64,000 nucleotides of DNA from Runella sp. MFBS21 (lineage in GTDB: Bacteria > Bacteroidota > Bacteroidia > Cytophagales > Spirosomataceae), in contig NZ_JARNTW010000025.1 in assembly GCF_029433105.1 (NCBI RefSeq), positions 1 to 64,000 of the forward strand. Direction: 5' to 3'. Position 1 is the stretch's first letter, and each line of letters opens with the position of its first letter. Below, piece after piece: positions 35,568-46,130 of the stretch. The position numbers were made by a program, and so were the translations under genes. The notes beneath the pieces are model-generated. The model made no database searches and was not told the DNA's origin. It saw only the letters and a program-made list of their open reading frames with translations.

Positions 35568-36518
35568 TTACCAAGTCCTTTTCTTTAAGTATTCTTGGAT
35601 TTGTTCTTTCGGAACGGGGAGTTCATTGATATGGGCATTGAGCCATTGCGAAAAATCTTTTTCGATTTCGGGAGTCCAGCGGTTGTCAATCTGCCCGGCG
35701 GTATATTTTTGCTGTCGGAGGCGCTCGTGCCCAAACATGTCTCGTAAGCGTACGATTTCGGAAGTAGTGACTACTTTTTCGGTCAAATGAGGCGGAATAA
35801 ACGTCACAGCGCCATCGCGGCCAAGTACCACATCTCCTGGCATGACCATCACTTTGCCTATTCGGGTAGGATGATTGATCGCTACTAAAGTAGTGTTGAG
35901 TTCACCGTCGGGATTGTTGAGATGGTGTGAAGGGTGGTAGCTACGAAAAAAGGAAGTAAATCCCCCGATTTCTTTCAAACCTGCTATATCTCTAATAGCA
36001 CCTTCATACACGATACCATTGCCAGATTTGGCATAGATAGAATTGCCAAGGTTGTCGCCAATAGTAGGACCATTTTCGTGAGCCCCAAACTGATCTACCA
36101 CATATACATCTCCTCTGACGAGCATGTCGATGGGCCAAGCGTTTTGGGACTTAATACGCCCGTCCTTTTCATGGCCTTTTTTGTCAATGACGCGGTGGAC
36201 ATCGGGTCGCCCTGGCATAAAGGTAGCGGTCAAGGCTCTGCCTACCAGCACACTGTCGGGGTTGATACATTGCCATCCTTCGGCATATTGAAATTTGTAG
36301 TTTTCTCCTTTCATTACCGCCCAAGCTTCTTCATGAGTAACAAGTCTCATGCGTTTTAGGAGTGCATCTGATACCTTGGGGCGTCCGTCGGGAAACCTTT
36401 CTCCCTTCCATTCAGGAGTCAAAAACAATAATTCTTCTTTCGAAATTTGTTGGGAAAAAACAGGGGAGTAGAACTGAAGCAAAGCCCCAAAGAGGCTCAT
36501 CACAATGAGACGTTTCAT
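35568..36518 (-). CDS. RraA-like family protein, exported
   Basis: About 316 residues from the ATG at 36516-36518, which gives a signal peptide (MKRLIVMSLFGALLQFYSPVFSQ). The family core is recognisable: VGRALTATFMPG, DMLVRGDVYVVDQFG, GDNLGNSIYAKSGNGIVYEGAIRD and MVMPGDVVLGRDGAVTFIPP. RraA-fold proteins include aldolases that cleave HMG-type or oxaloacetate-type keto acids, and the E. coli RNase regulator. Having a signal peptide is unusual for this mostly cytoplasmic family. Substrate and role are unknown. It is in line with the enolase-superfamily gene. Confidence 0.85.
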   Translation of the reverse strand: MKRLIVMSLFGALLQFYSPVFSQQISKEELLFLTPEWKGERFPDGRPKVSDALLKRMRLVTHEEAWAVMKGENYKFQYAEGWQCINPDSVLVGRALTATFMPGRPDVHRVIDKKGHEKDGRIKSQNAWPIDMLVRGDVYVVDQFGAHENGPTIGDNLGNSIYAKSGNGIVYEGAIRDIAGLKEIGGFTSFFRSYHPSHHLNNPDGELNTTLVAINHPTRIGKVMVMPGDVVLGRDGAVTFIPPHLTEKVVTTSEIVRLRDMFGHERLRQQKYTAGQIDNRWTPEIEKDFSQWLNAHINELPVPKEQIQEYLKKRTW

Positions 36519-36610
36519 GATTAAAGATAGGTTAATTCGATAAGTTAGTTTGTCATTCAAAGTCACTTATCAAACTTATATACTTAATCATAGAAAGTGT
36601 ATGATTATAT

Positions 36611-36650
36611 GTCGATGCCCATTAAGTTTTTGACTTTAATAAGCATCGAC
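36611..36650. repeat. Imperfect long stem-loop in intergenic region
   Basis: GTCGATGC (36611-36618) and GCATCGAC (36643-36650) are perfect arms. Inside, ATTAAGT and ACTTTAAT pair with one bulge across a short loop. It lies after the PD40 gene on the minus strand without a strong T run in that direction, so it may be a terminator variant or an RNA-stabilising hairpin. Confidence 0.5.
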
Positions 36651-36714
36651 GTTTTGGTTTTATACCACTCCTCAGAGGAACAAGCGATTGCTTGAGTAGG
36701 GGCAAGTAGTGTTG

Positions 36715-37767
36715 TTAATCTACCCAATCAGCAATGAATAAATTGGTATCGCGCGAGCCAGGTGCGTTTCCTCGGTTTGAACTAAAAATCAGTTTTTTGC
36801 CATCATATGAAAACATAGGAAAAGCATTAAAGATACTATTGTTGGTAATGCGTTCGACACCTGTACCGTCGAGGTTGATGGTATAAAGCTGAAAATCATA
36901 GCCTCGCTGCGAATGGTGGTTGGAAGAAAAAATGATCTTGTCGCCTTTGGGTGTGAAATAAGGCGCCCAATTGGCCTTACCGAGTTTGGTAATTTGCTTC
37001 AAATCCGAACCATCTACGTTGCATACATAAATCTCCATGTCGGTAGGAGCCACAAGGCCCATTGAAAGTAGTTTTTTATACTCGGCAATTTCTTCGGGAG
37101 ATTTGGGGCGAGAAGCTCTAAAAACAAGTTTTTTGCCATCCGGTGAGAAAAAAGCACCTCCGTCGTAGCCCAATTCATTCGTAATTCGCTTTACGTTTTT
37201 GCCGTCTATATCCATTATATACAAGTCAAGGTCGCCATCACGAGTAGAAGTAAACACGATTTTGTCTCCCTTAGGTGAAATAGTAGCTTCGGCATCGTAG
37301 CCTTTTTCGGTGGTGAGTTGTTTAACTACTTTTCCTTTCATATCCGACACAAAAATGTCGTACGTGTCATAAATAGCCCATAGATATTTGTTCAAATAGG
37401 GCTTGGCAGGAGGGGGGCAAGAGTCGCTTCCAAGGTGGGTACTTGCAAAGAGGATGTGTTTGTTGTCGGGCATGAAATAAGAGCAAGTAGTGCGACCTTT
37501 GCCCGTGCTGATAAAGGGAGGTCGTTCGTCAGGATTTTTGAGTCCTTTGTTGACATCCAAATAAAAAATTTGATCGCACTGTAATCCCCATTTAGGATTG
37601 TTGGACTGAAAGCTTACGTATTGGTTGTTGAAGCTGAAATATGCTTCGGCATTGTCGCCGCCAAAAGTAAGTTGTTTGATATTTTTGAGATGTTTCTCAT
37701 CGGGCGTTTGAGCGGTTGTATATCCTACTGAAAGCAGCAGAATAGCAACTAAAATATTGATTTTCAT
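36715..37767 (-). CDS. Secreted TolB-like PD40 beta-propeller protein
   Basis: The 350-residue protein has a signal peptide (MKINILVAILLLSVGYTTAQ). It contains repeated PD40/WD40-like blades, for example EATISPKGDKIVFTSTRDG, GAFFSPDGKKLVFRASR, APYFTPKGDKIIFSSNHH and FPMFSYDGKKLIFSSNRG. Such proteins bind partners or sugars on the propeller face and are mostly not enzymes. It is one of three exported proteins in the minus-strand run 34234-37767. Confidence 0.85.
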   Translation of the reverse strand: MKINILVAILLLSVGYTTAQTPDEKHLKNIKQLTFGGDNAEAYFSFNNQYVSFQSNNPKWGLQCDQIFYLDVNKGLKNPDERPPFISTGKGRTTCSYFMPDNKHILFASTHLGSDSCPPPAKPYLNKYLWAIYDTYDIFVSDMKGKVVKQLTTEKGYDAEATISPKGDKIVFTSTRDGDLDLYIMDIDGKNVKRITNELGYDGGAFFSPDGKKLVFRASRPKSPEEIAEYKKLLSMGLVAPTDMEIYVCNVDGSDLKQITKLGKANWAPYFTPKGDKIIFSSNHHSQRGYDFQLYTINLDGTGVERITNNSIFNAFPMFSYDGKKLIFSSNRGNAPGSRDTNLFIADWVD

Positions 37768-37898
37768 AGGAATTAAAAAAGTTTTTTATGGTGCGCAAAT
37801 AAAAGTCAGAAAGGGCTAATTTTAAAGGATTTTGGTCTTTTTTATATGCAATTTGACATACTTGATAAGAGCAGCAAAAAAATAATGGATATTTTTTG

Positions 37899-37928
37899 TT
37901 TGTATTTAATCTAAATAAGGTAATTTTG
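37899..37928 (+). promoter_or_regulatory. Bacteroidota-type promoter for the small Cys-rich gene
   Basis: TTTG at 37899-37902 and TAATTTTG at 37921-37928 are separated by 18 bases, an exact match to TTTG-N(17-22)-TANNTTTG. The ATG of the Cys-rich ORF lies 29 bases past the -7 box. Confidence 0.65.
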
Positions 37929-37956
37929 CGTTTATAAAAGAAACACTAACATAGTA

Positions 37957-38124
37957 ATGACCCCCATCGAAGTACCTGCTTGTTCTTTTGTTGAAACCGA
38001 AGAGAAGTTTTTTACTCCTAATGCTTTTCTTGGTTGTGCCTTTGCGTGTGAGCTCAAAAAATGTTGCAAAGCGTACAAAAAGAAAGGTAAACACTGCAAA
38101 AAATGTCCTAAAAGAGAAGATTAG
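37957..38124 (+). CDS. Small cysteine-rich protein of unknown function (55 aa)
   Basis: This short frame runs from ATG at 37957 to TAG at 38122-38124. It holds seven cysteines: one in EVPACSFVE, two in GCAFACELKK followed by CC, and two in HCKKCPKRED. The C-terminal half is very basic. The spacing could bind a metal ion or form a small cluster. The exact promoter match just upstream supports that it is real. I do not recognise a named family. Its own terminator is not obvious. Confidence 0.6.
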   Translation: MTPIEVPACSFVETEEKFFTPNAFLGCAFACELKKCCKAYKKKGKHCKKCPKRED

Positions 38125-38292
38125 TGTTTTTTAGGTACCTTCGAGTAGTTTAATTAAATCTTCCCTATTGTTTGGCTAAAGAAAAGTGGCTTTTATAAAG
38201 CTATGTAATAAACTCTTTTTGGAAAGCAGATATTAATTCTGTTTTCATTTGCTTATACATAAATAGCAAAAACCCCACAAATTCGCCCTTAA

Positions 38293-40020
<1,728 letters not shown>

Positions 40021-40037
40021 TCTTAGTTATAATGAAT

Positions 40038-40082
40038 AAATATCTAAGTGACTTAAAGCTTTTTCTAGTCACTTAGATATTT
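40038..40082 (+). terminator. Long perfect hairpin after pgi
   Basis: AAATATCTAAGTGACT (40038-40053) and AGTCACTTAGATATTT (40067-40082) form a perfect 16-bp stem with a 13-base loop, 17 bases after the pgi stop. The T run is short, so it may be a terminator or a boundary hairpin of the AT-rich module that follows. Confidence 0.6.
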
Positions 40083-40128
40083 CCCAAACTAACCTCTATC
40101 ATAAGGGGTTGCTTTTTAGATAATTATC

Positions 40129-41394
40129 ATGGTCTCTTCTTCTGCTATTATTCTAGAACAAGTTTCAAAAACAACCATTCAATTGATTTTAAGGGAACCA
40201 TTCTATGGCCACTTTTTTACAGGTATTATCAGAGAGGTATCTTCCTACGTACCCACTATGGCGATAGGAACTACGTCTAACAGAATGCTACAACTTTACA
40301 TTAATCCACAATTTTGGGAATATGAACTAGATACGCCAGAGCTTAGATATGGATTGTTGAAGCATGAGATTCTTCACATAGTGTTAAAACATATTTTTCA
40401 AATTGGAAAGTACTCCAATAAGAAGATATTTAATATCGCTGCCGATATAGTAGTAAATCAATATATAGAAAAAAAACAATTACCAGAGGGCGCCGTGTTG
40501 ATAAGTGATTTTTCGAGTTTATCATTGGAGTTGAATAAAGACGTAGGGTACTATTATGAAAAATTGATAAAGGAATGGAATGATATTGGGAGTTTTTTAG
40601 GTGTAGAAAGCAATGCTTACGAAAAACTACCAAGCCAACAGAAGAAATTTGTTGATTTAATGAATAAAGGTGGATGGCAGTTTGAAATGCACGACTCATG
40701 GATAACAGATTTACAAAAGCTGCCGGAATCAGACAAGAAAATAATTGAAAGGTTACTGATAAAAATCATTGACACTTCTGTTAAAAGAGTAGGTCCAAAA
40801 TATATAGGAACTCTTCCTGCTGGAGTACAATATCAAATAGAACAAATTATGGAATCTATGGCTCCTTCTTTTGATTGGAAGAGAGCTTTAAGGATATTTG
40901 CTGGAAATAGTACTCGTACCTATATCAAAAATACAATTAGTAAGCCCTCTAAGAGATATGGTAGTGTACCAGGGATTAAAATCAAAAATAGAAAGAAAAT
41001 TTTAGTAGCCATTGATACTTCAAGGAGTATTGATTTAGAAGAGTTAATGGAATTTTTTAGTGAACTTTATTATATTTGGAGGCAAAAAACGGAAATATGT
41101 GTGGTTGAGTGTGATACAAAAATACATAATACTTATATGTATAAAGGCCAACTACCTAATACAGTTCATGGAAGAGGAGGTACTAACTTTAATGAGCCTA
41201 TTGCTTATGCAAATGAGAAATATATAGCTGACGCAATTATATATTTTACTGATGGATTTGGGAATACTCCAGTTGTTAAAAATAGAAAACCTATTATGTG
41301 GGTAATAAGCTCTAAAGGGATAAATAACACAAATGTACTTTGGGACTCATTAAGTGGACAAAAAATAAAAATTCACAAAAAAATATCAATTTAG
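40129..41394 (+). CDS. HExxH metallopeptidase-like and VWA domain protein (DUF2201-type), partner of MoxR ATPase
   Basis: The 421-residue protein has an N-terminal domain with HEILH (79-83), a zinc-protease motif, followed by FNIAADIVVNQYI. The C-terminal VWA domain has a complete MIDAS: DTSRS (296-300), GGTNF (351-354, Thr352) and FTDG (373-376, Asp375). This two-domain plan is the putative metallopeptidase/VWA-like family that normally sits next to a MoxR-type AAA+ ATPase. The ATPase gene follows after a single base here. The module is AT-rich compared with pgi before it. A shared biological role is likely; whether the HExxH site is catalytic is unknown. Confidence 0.85.
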   Translation: MVSSSAIILEQVSKTTIQLILREPFYGHFFTGIIREVSSYVPTMAIGTTSNRMLQLYINPQFWEYELDTPELRYGLLKHEILHIVLKHIFQIGKYSNKKIFNIAADIVVNQYIEKKQLPEGAVLISDFSSLSLELNKDVGYYYEKLIKEWNDIGSFLGVESNAYEKLPSQQKKFVDLMNKGGWQFEMHDSWITDLQKLPESDKKIIERLLIKIIDTSVKRVGPKYIGTLPAGVQYQIEQIMESMAPSFDWKRALRIFAGNSTRTYIKNTISKPSKRYGSVPGIKIKNRKKILVAIDTSRSIDLEELMEFFSELYYIWRQKTEICVVECDTKIHNTYMYKGQLPNTVHGRGGTNFNEPIAYANEKYIADAIIYFTDGFGNTPVVKNRKPIMWVISSKGINNTNVLWDSLSGQKIKIHKKISI

Positions 41395-41395
41395 T

Positions 41396-42496
41396 ATGCA
41401 TAGCTATACATTTTATGGAACAAAAACAAAAGCTGATGAAGTAATCCAGTTTGTGAACCATGTTTTAACAGTAAATTTAGAACTTGAAAAACAAAATAGG
41501 AAAAAAACACCAGTTTGTATATGGGGGCGTCATGGTATTGGCAAAACTGAAATTGTAGAAGCTATTGCCAAAGAACGAAATTTTGATTTTGCTTATATTG
41601 CCCCTGCTCAATTTGAAGAAATGGGAGATTTGTTAGGGATGCCAAGTGTTGAGAATGGCCGTACGGTGTTTCGTTCGCCAGAATGGGTTCCAACAGAGGC
41701 GGGGCCAGGCATCCTTCTTATTGATGACGTGAATAGGGCTGATGAACGTATATTGAGAGGAATTATGCAATTGCTTCAAAATTTTGAGTTGGTAAGTTGG
41801 AAGCTCCCTCCTTTGTGGCAAATAATTCTTACTGCCAATCCAGACGGCGGAGACTATTCGGTAACTCCAATGGATGATGCAATGCTGACTCGAATGCTTC
41901 ATATCTCTTTGGAGTTTGATGTGAAAGAATGGGCTAAATGGGCTGAAAAATCAAAAATTGATCCCAGAGGGATAAACTTTGTACTGTTGTATCCCGAAAT
42001 TGTAACAGGGAATCGCACAACTCCACGTACATTAGTCCAATTTTTTGACACTATAAAAGACATAGATGATTTATATGAAAACCTTCCATTAGTTCAGCTT
42101 CTTGCCGATTCTTGCCTTGATACTAACACAGTTACATCTTTTATCAATTTTGTAAATAATAACCTAGGTGAACTAATTAGCCCCGAAGAAATATTGAATG
42201 CTAAAAACTTTGAACGTGTAGTTTTATCACCTCTTAAAGAAATAATATTTAAAGAAACTATTCGTGTTGATATTATTGCTACAATATGCACTAGATTGAT
42301 TAACTATTTGACTATAAATAATCTAAAACTCACCAAAGAACAATTAGAGAATGTAAAATCTTTTATCAAAATGGAGTTTATTCCAAATGATATTCGATTG
42401 ACAATGGCACAAGACTTAGTCGCTTTTGGTAATCCCTCATTGAAAATGATATTAACTGACCCAGAAATATCAAAATTTATTTTAAGAAAAATGTAA
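41396..42496 (+). CDS. MoxR-type AAA+ ATPase
   Basis: The 366-residue protein has Walker A GRHGIGKTE (44-52), Walker B ILLIDDVNRAD (106-116), sensor-1 ILTANPDG (144-151) and an arginine finger region DDAMLTRMLHI (160-170). These are the marks of MoxR/RavA-type AAA+ chaperones that remodel partners with VWA domains. The gene starts one base after the VWA gene stop, so the two are tightly coupled. C-terminal helices (about 230-366) are the lid and a family-specific extension. Confidence 0.9.
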   Translation: MHSYTFYGTKTKADEVIQFVNHVLTVNLELEKQNRKKTPVCIWGRHGIGKTEIVEAIAKERNFDFAYIAPAQFEEMGDLLGMPSVENGRTVFRSPEWVPTEAGPGILLIDDVNRADERILRGIMQLLQNFELVSWKLPPLWQIILTANPDGGDYSVTPMDDAMLTRMLHISLEFDVKEWAKWAEKSKIDPRGINFVLLYPEIVTGNRTTPRTLVQFFDTIKDIDDLYENLPLVQLLADSCLDTNTVTSFINFVNNNLGELISPEEILNAKNFERVVLSPLKEIIFKETIRVDIIATICTRLINYLTINNLKLTKEQLENVKSFIKMEFIPNDIRLTMAQDLVAFGNPSLKMILTDPEISKFILRKM

Positions 42497-42535
42497 TTTT
42501 TGAAGACAAAATTTAATGCTAAACCTGCAATAATT

Positions 42536-44899
42536 ATGGAATACATAGATACACGTATGGTGATTGAAAATGTTAATGAATATGATTTAGAAAAGTTGAA
42601 AGCAGCTACTGAGTTATCAATAACGGATGTTCGGTGCAATATGGACGATATTGAAAGTTTATTGATAGAATGTGAAAGTGAAAACTTGAAAGAACTCACT
42701 ATTTCTAACCATAACTTAGAGAATTTACCAAGGAATTTATCTAAATTGAAATCAATTCAAACTCTTTCACTAGGATTAACAAAATTAACATCATTGGGAG
42801 TTAGAATTCTTCCTAGTAATATTAGGTATCTTAACGTGTTTTCTTCCTTATTGGAGTATATTTCTGAAGAAAATATAGATCATTTAGAAAACTTGTATTC
42901 GCTTAACATAAATGCTCCAATTAAAGAAGTTGGAGGTATAAGTAAGCTGTGCAAATTGTCGTTTATTTCATTAAAAAATACAGAAATTGAAAGCATTTCT
43001 TCTGCATGCCTTTCGAGAGATATTTCTACATTAGAGCTTTTCGAAAATAGTAAATTAAAATTTGTTGATGTAGAATATTTTAAAAAAATGAACTTTTTTA
43101 ATCTTGAAAATAACTTTAATGAACTTAGAGTGCTTGGTTTGAAAGAATGTAAATCTTTAAGATATTTGGATATGTCAAATATAAAATATTTTCCTGAAAA
43201 CTTAGAATATTGCCTGAAGCTTAGAGTATTTAGATTGAAAAATAGCATTATTGAAGAATGGCCAAATTTGAAAGATGTACTTTGGCGAGTTTCTGATTTG
43301 AGCATAAATGGGACAAATTTAAAAAAACTTTCAGATGACTGGTCATTGTTTTCGAATCTTGAATTCCTGAACTTAGAAAATAATCAGATTGAAGATTTTA
43401 CGTTTCTTCAATTTGTTCCTCCGCTGAAATCATCTTTCAATATAAAAGGTAATCCAATGAAAGATGAACTTTTTATGCTTGAAATAAAAAAAACATTGTT
43501 ATGTTGGGGATTATTTGCTTTTAAAGCATTGGATAGTCATGAAATTTCATTGTTTATGAGTGCCCTAGCTAAGAGTGGTTTGAGTAGAGAAGACAAAGAA
43601 TGGTTTTTTTATACTATTAAGGATAATTTGCCCAATGATATAATTAAGGAGTGGCCTTTGTTTCGCTTGTTACAAGGTTTGAATGTACCATTTAAAGTGA
43701 TTGCTGATACGACCCTTTCTCGTTTACAGGAATTGGAATTAAATAAAAAAAGTTATGAGTCTTTTACCAAAGGAAGTGTTTGCTTTTTAGATGGAAATTT
43801 TGTTGAAAATAAAAATGAAATAAAGGATAAGTTGAATGTACTAGGAATTTCTCTTTCTCGTGTACTCAATGAAAAGGTTACTCACGTTGTTTTAGGGAAA
43901 AAGCCGAAGCAGGCTCTAGAGTATTATAATAAATCTGAGTTTAATTTTATTTTAGAACATCAATTATATCAAGTTATTAAGAAAGTTGGGGAAGAGGATA
44001 TGTTTTTAATTCAAGAAGCTTCAGAAGGAGAGACCGTGATGCAAGAAGGAGTTAAGCAACTTTTAAGGAGTACGGACCCAACTTCTGTGAATTTAGGTAT
44101 AGAAATGCTTAAATCTGGTGGTTTTACAGATGAAATATTGGAAGAGTTTTTAGTGTTAAGTAAAACTTTTGATGATTCAAAGGTGAGAGCAGATATAAGA
44201 AAACTGCTAGAGAAACAAGGTGTAAATCAATGGTTTGGGATACTAAAAGACAAACACACCTTTGCTGGTATTCAGAATATTGAAGAAAGTGATATAAGGT
44301 GGAAATTAGAAAAAATGCTCAAATTTGTAAGTGAAGAAGAAGTTTATCAATTTGCGAAGCTATTGATGAAATATTGTTATAAAGGTTTTGCATTTGTTTT
44401 AGGAAATTATCCGCTGAATAGTGAACATAGAAAGCATGCACTTTTAAGCCTTACCAAAGGCAATCATCTGGACTTTCATAGTGGCGTTGGGTATCCCCCG
44501 AATCGAGACCATTTGGGGAGTGGACAGCCACGAATAAACATTGAATTTCCTTCAGACCATCCCAATCTTAAACAAATTACTAAAATAGATATGCATGATT
44601 GTAAATTTTCGTCTTTGTCAGAGAATATTGTTTTGTTTGAGAATATAGAAGAATTAGACCTTTCTTATAACTATCTAAAGTCATTGCCTTTGGAAATTAG
44701 TAACTTATCTAAGTTAAGAATTTTAAATTTATCGTTTAATTCAATTACTAAATTCCCAACCGCATTGGAAAAGCTAGATAGCTTAGAAGTATTGGATTTA
44801 AGGTGTAGTGATTATTTTAGTTTTAATCCAAGAAAAAAAGATATTAAAATACCAAGTAGTTTTACTGAAAAATTGCCGAATTGTAAGGTGCTGTTATAA
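42536..44899 (+). CDS. Leucine-rich-repeat protein with internal BRCT-like domain, third gene of the MoxR-VWA module
   Basis: About 787 residues from the ATG at 42536. A TTG at 42500, four bases after the ATPase stop, would add 12 residues. The first 310 residues are divergent leucine-rich repeats (LKELTISNHNLENLPRNLSK, then NLEFLNLENNQIEDF). Residues about 410-485 look like a BRCT domain (KGSVCFLDGNFV, LNVLGISLSRVLNEKVTHVV, EFNFILEHQLYQVI). A helical region follows with repeat-like blocks around 495-600. The last 110 residues return to LRRs of the canonical type (NIEELDLSYNYLKSLPLEI, KLRILNLSFNSITKFP). BRCT domains are rare in bacteria outside NAD-dependent DNA ligase. It is AT-rich like its two neighbours. 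It may be the recognition component of the three-gene module. Confidence 0.75.
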   Translation: MEYIDTRMVIENVNEYDLEKLKAATELSITDVRCNMDDIESLLIECESENLKELTISNHNLENLPRNLSKLKSIQTLSLGLTKLTSLGVRILPSNIRYLNVFSSLLEYISEENIDHLENLYSLNINAPIKEVGGISKLCKLSFISLKNTEIESISSACLSRDISTLELFENSKLKFVDVEYFKKMNFFNLENNFNELRVLGLKECKSLRYLDMSNIKYFPENLEYCLKLRVFRLKNSIIEEWPNLKDVLWRVSDLSINGTNLKKLSDDWSLFSNLEFLNLENNQIEDFTFLQFVPPLKSSFNIKGNPMKDELFMLEIKKTLLCWGLFAFKALDSHEISLFMSALAKSGLSREDKEWFFYTIKDNLPNDIIKEWPLFRLLQGLNVPFKVIADTTLSRLQELELNKKSYESFTKGSVCFLDGNFVENKNEIKDKLNVLGISLSRVLNEKVTHVVLGKKPKQALEYYNKSEFNFILEHQLYQVIKKVGEEDMFLIQEASEGETVMQEGVKQLLRSTDPTSVNLGIEMLKSGGFTDEILEEFLVLSKTFDDSKVRADIRKLLEKQGVNQWFGILKDKHTFAGIQNIEESDIRWKLEKMLKFVSEEEVYQFAKLLMKYCYKGFAFVLGNYPLNSEHRKHALLSLTKGNHLDFHSGVGYPPNRDHLGSGQPRINIEFPSDHPNLKQITKIDMHDCKFSSLSENIVLFENIEELDLSYNYLKSLPLEISNLSKLRILNLSFNSITKFPTALEKLDSLEVLDLRCSDYFSFNPRKKDIKIPSSFTEKLPNCKVLL

Positions 44900-44951
44900 G
44901 TGCCTAGTGATAAGATATTAACTATTTCTGCCTTGGTGTACCCTTCCCTTT

Positions 44952-46106
44952 ATGCCTCCACGCATTGATATTTTTGCGATTGTGATTTTGTTGGGTGTCG
45001 TACAAGGCATCTTATTGGGAGGGCTTTTTCTCACCGGTACTAGAGCCACTTCTGTGGCCAATCGTACTTTGGGGTGGATTATGTGGGCTTATTCAGCGGC
45101 TATTTTTGAGATATTTTTGTGCTATACCAACTATCAATTTCAGACGCTGTGGGCCGATAACTTTGCCGAACCCACCAACTTCCTATTGGCGGTATTGCCT
45201 TATTTTTTTGTACATGCCCGCTTACATGGGCGATTGCCCAAGCACTGGCAATGGCATCTACTTCCGTTTGGGTTTTGGTGTCTCTACTCGATTTTTTGGC
45301 AATACCAGTCTTACGATTATAAATACAACTCTTACATTACGGCTTGGCATCCAGAGCTATCCTACCGCCCATTTACTTATTGGATTCCAGAAGACCCTTT
45401 GTACCTGCGCGACCACGTCAATGACCTAACTCTCTTTAGTATCTTGATTTATATTGGGTTGAGTTTGAAAGAAGTATATTTATCGTTCAAAAAAAATCAA
45501 CTACCTTTTTTTACCAGGCAAACAGCGGTTCCTCTTACGCAAGTACGCAATTATGTTTTTCTTTTTTGCCTTTTTCCAATGGTCTTTGTAGGAGTCAAAC
45601 TTAGTTTTCAGAAAGATTTGGGAGACTATTTACTGGGAAGCTTAGTGACTTTTTACATCTATGCTACAAGCTATCTTACATTGAGTCATTCGGTGTTGTT
45701 TCAGGTGGAGAATACGGTAGAAAACCGAAAAAAATATGAAAAGTCTTCGTTGTCAGAGGATAATGGTGAAGTGATTTTGCAAAAACTACAGACCTATCTC
45801 CAAACCCAAAAACCTTATCTCGAAAACGACCTAACGTTGCCGAAATTGGCTCAGCGATTATCGGTATCTCAGCATCATTTATCGCAGGTACTCAACGACC
45901 GCCTTGGACAAAGTTTTTTTGATTTGATGGCAAAGTGCCGAGTAGAAGAAGCCCAAAAGCTGCTAACAGATGGGGCACATATGCATCTTAAAATTGACGA
46001 AATTGCGGAGCAAGTAGGGTATAATTCTACTTCGGCATTTCATACGGCTTTTAAGCGAATTACGGGACAAACGCCCGCCCAATACCGTGCCAAATTCCTG
46101 AATTGA
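44952..46106 (+). CDS. AraC-family regulator with seven-helix membrane N-terminus
   Basis: The 384-residue protein has about seven hydrophobic segments in residues 5-255 and a C-terminal AraC DNA-binding domain (about 275-382): LTLPKLAQRLSVSQHHLSQVL for the first helix-turn-helix and KIDEIAEQVGYNSTSAFHTAF, then FKRITGQTPAQYR for the second. Regulators with this plan are frequent in Bacteroidota and sense an extracellular or membrane signal. It follows the LRR gene after 52 bases without a terminator but has a different composition, so it is probably not part of that unit. Targets are unknown. Confidence 0.9.
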   Translation: MPPRIDIFAIVILLGVVQGILLGGLFLTGTRATSVANRTLGWIMWAYSAAIFEIFLCYTNYQFQTLWADNFAEPTNFLLAVLPYFFVHARLHGRLPKHWQWHLLPFGFWCLYSIFWQYQSYDYKYNSYITAWHPELSYRPFTYWIPEDPLYLRDHVNDLTLFSILIYIGLSLKEVYLSFKKNQLPFFTRQTAVPLTQVRNYVFLFCLFPMVFVGVKLSFQKDLGDYLLGSLVTFYIYATSYLTLSHSVLFQVENTVENRKKYEKSSLSEDNGEVILQKLQTYLQTQKPYLENDLTLPKLAQRLSVSQHHLSQVLNDRLGQSFFDLMAKCRVEEAQKLLTDGAHMHLKIDEIAEQVGYNSTSAFHTAFKRITGQTPAQYRAKFLN

Positions 46107-46130
46107 GAACTCTAATCTTTCCTATCGTCT

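Noticed and set aside
37906-38094. Minus-strand frame opposite the small Cys-rich gene
   Set aside because: The plus-strand frame has a fitting promoter and patterned cysteines; the opposite frame has neither.
45720-45900. Possibility that the AraC gene belongs to the MoxR-VWA module
   Set aside because: Although on the same strand and close by, its base composition differs from the AT-rich module and membrane AraC regulators are common on their own in Bacteroidota.
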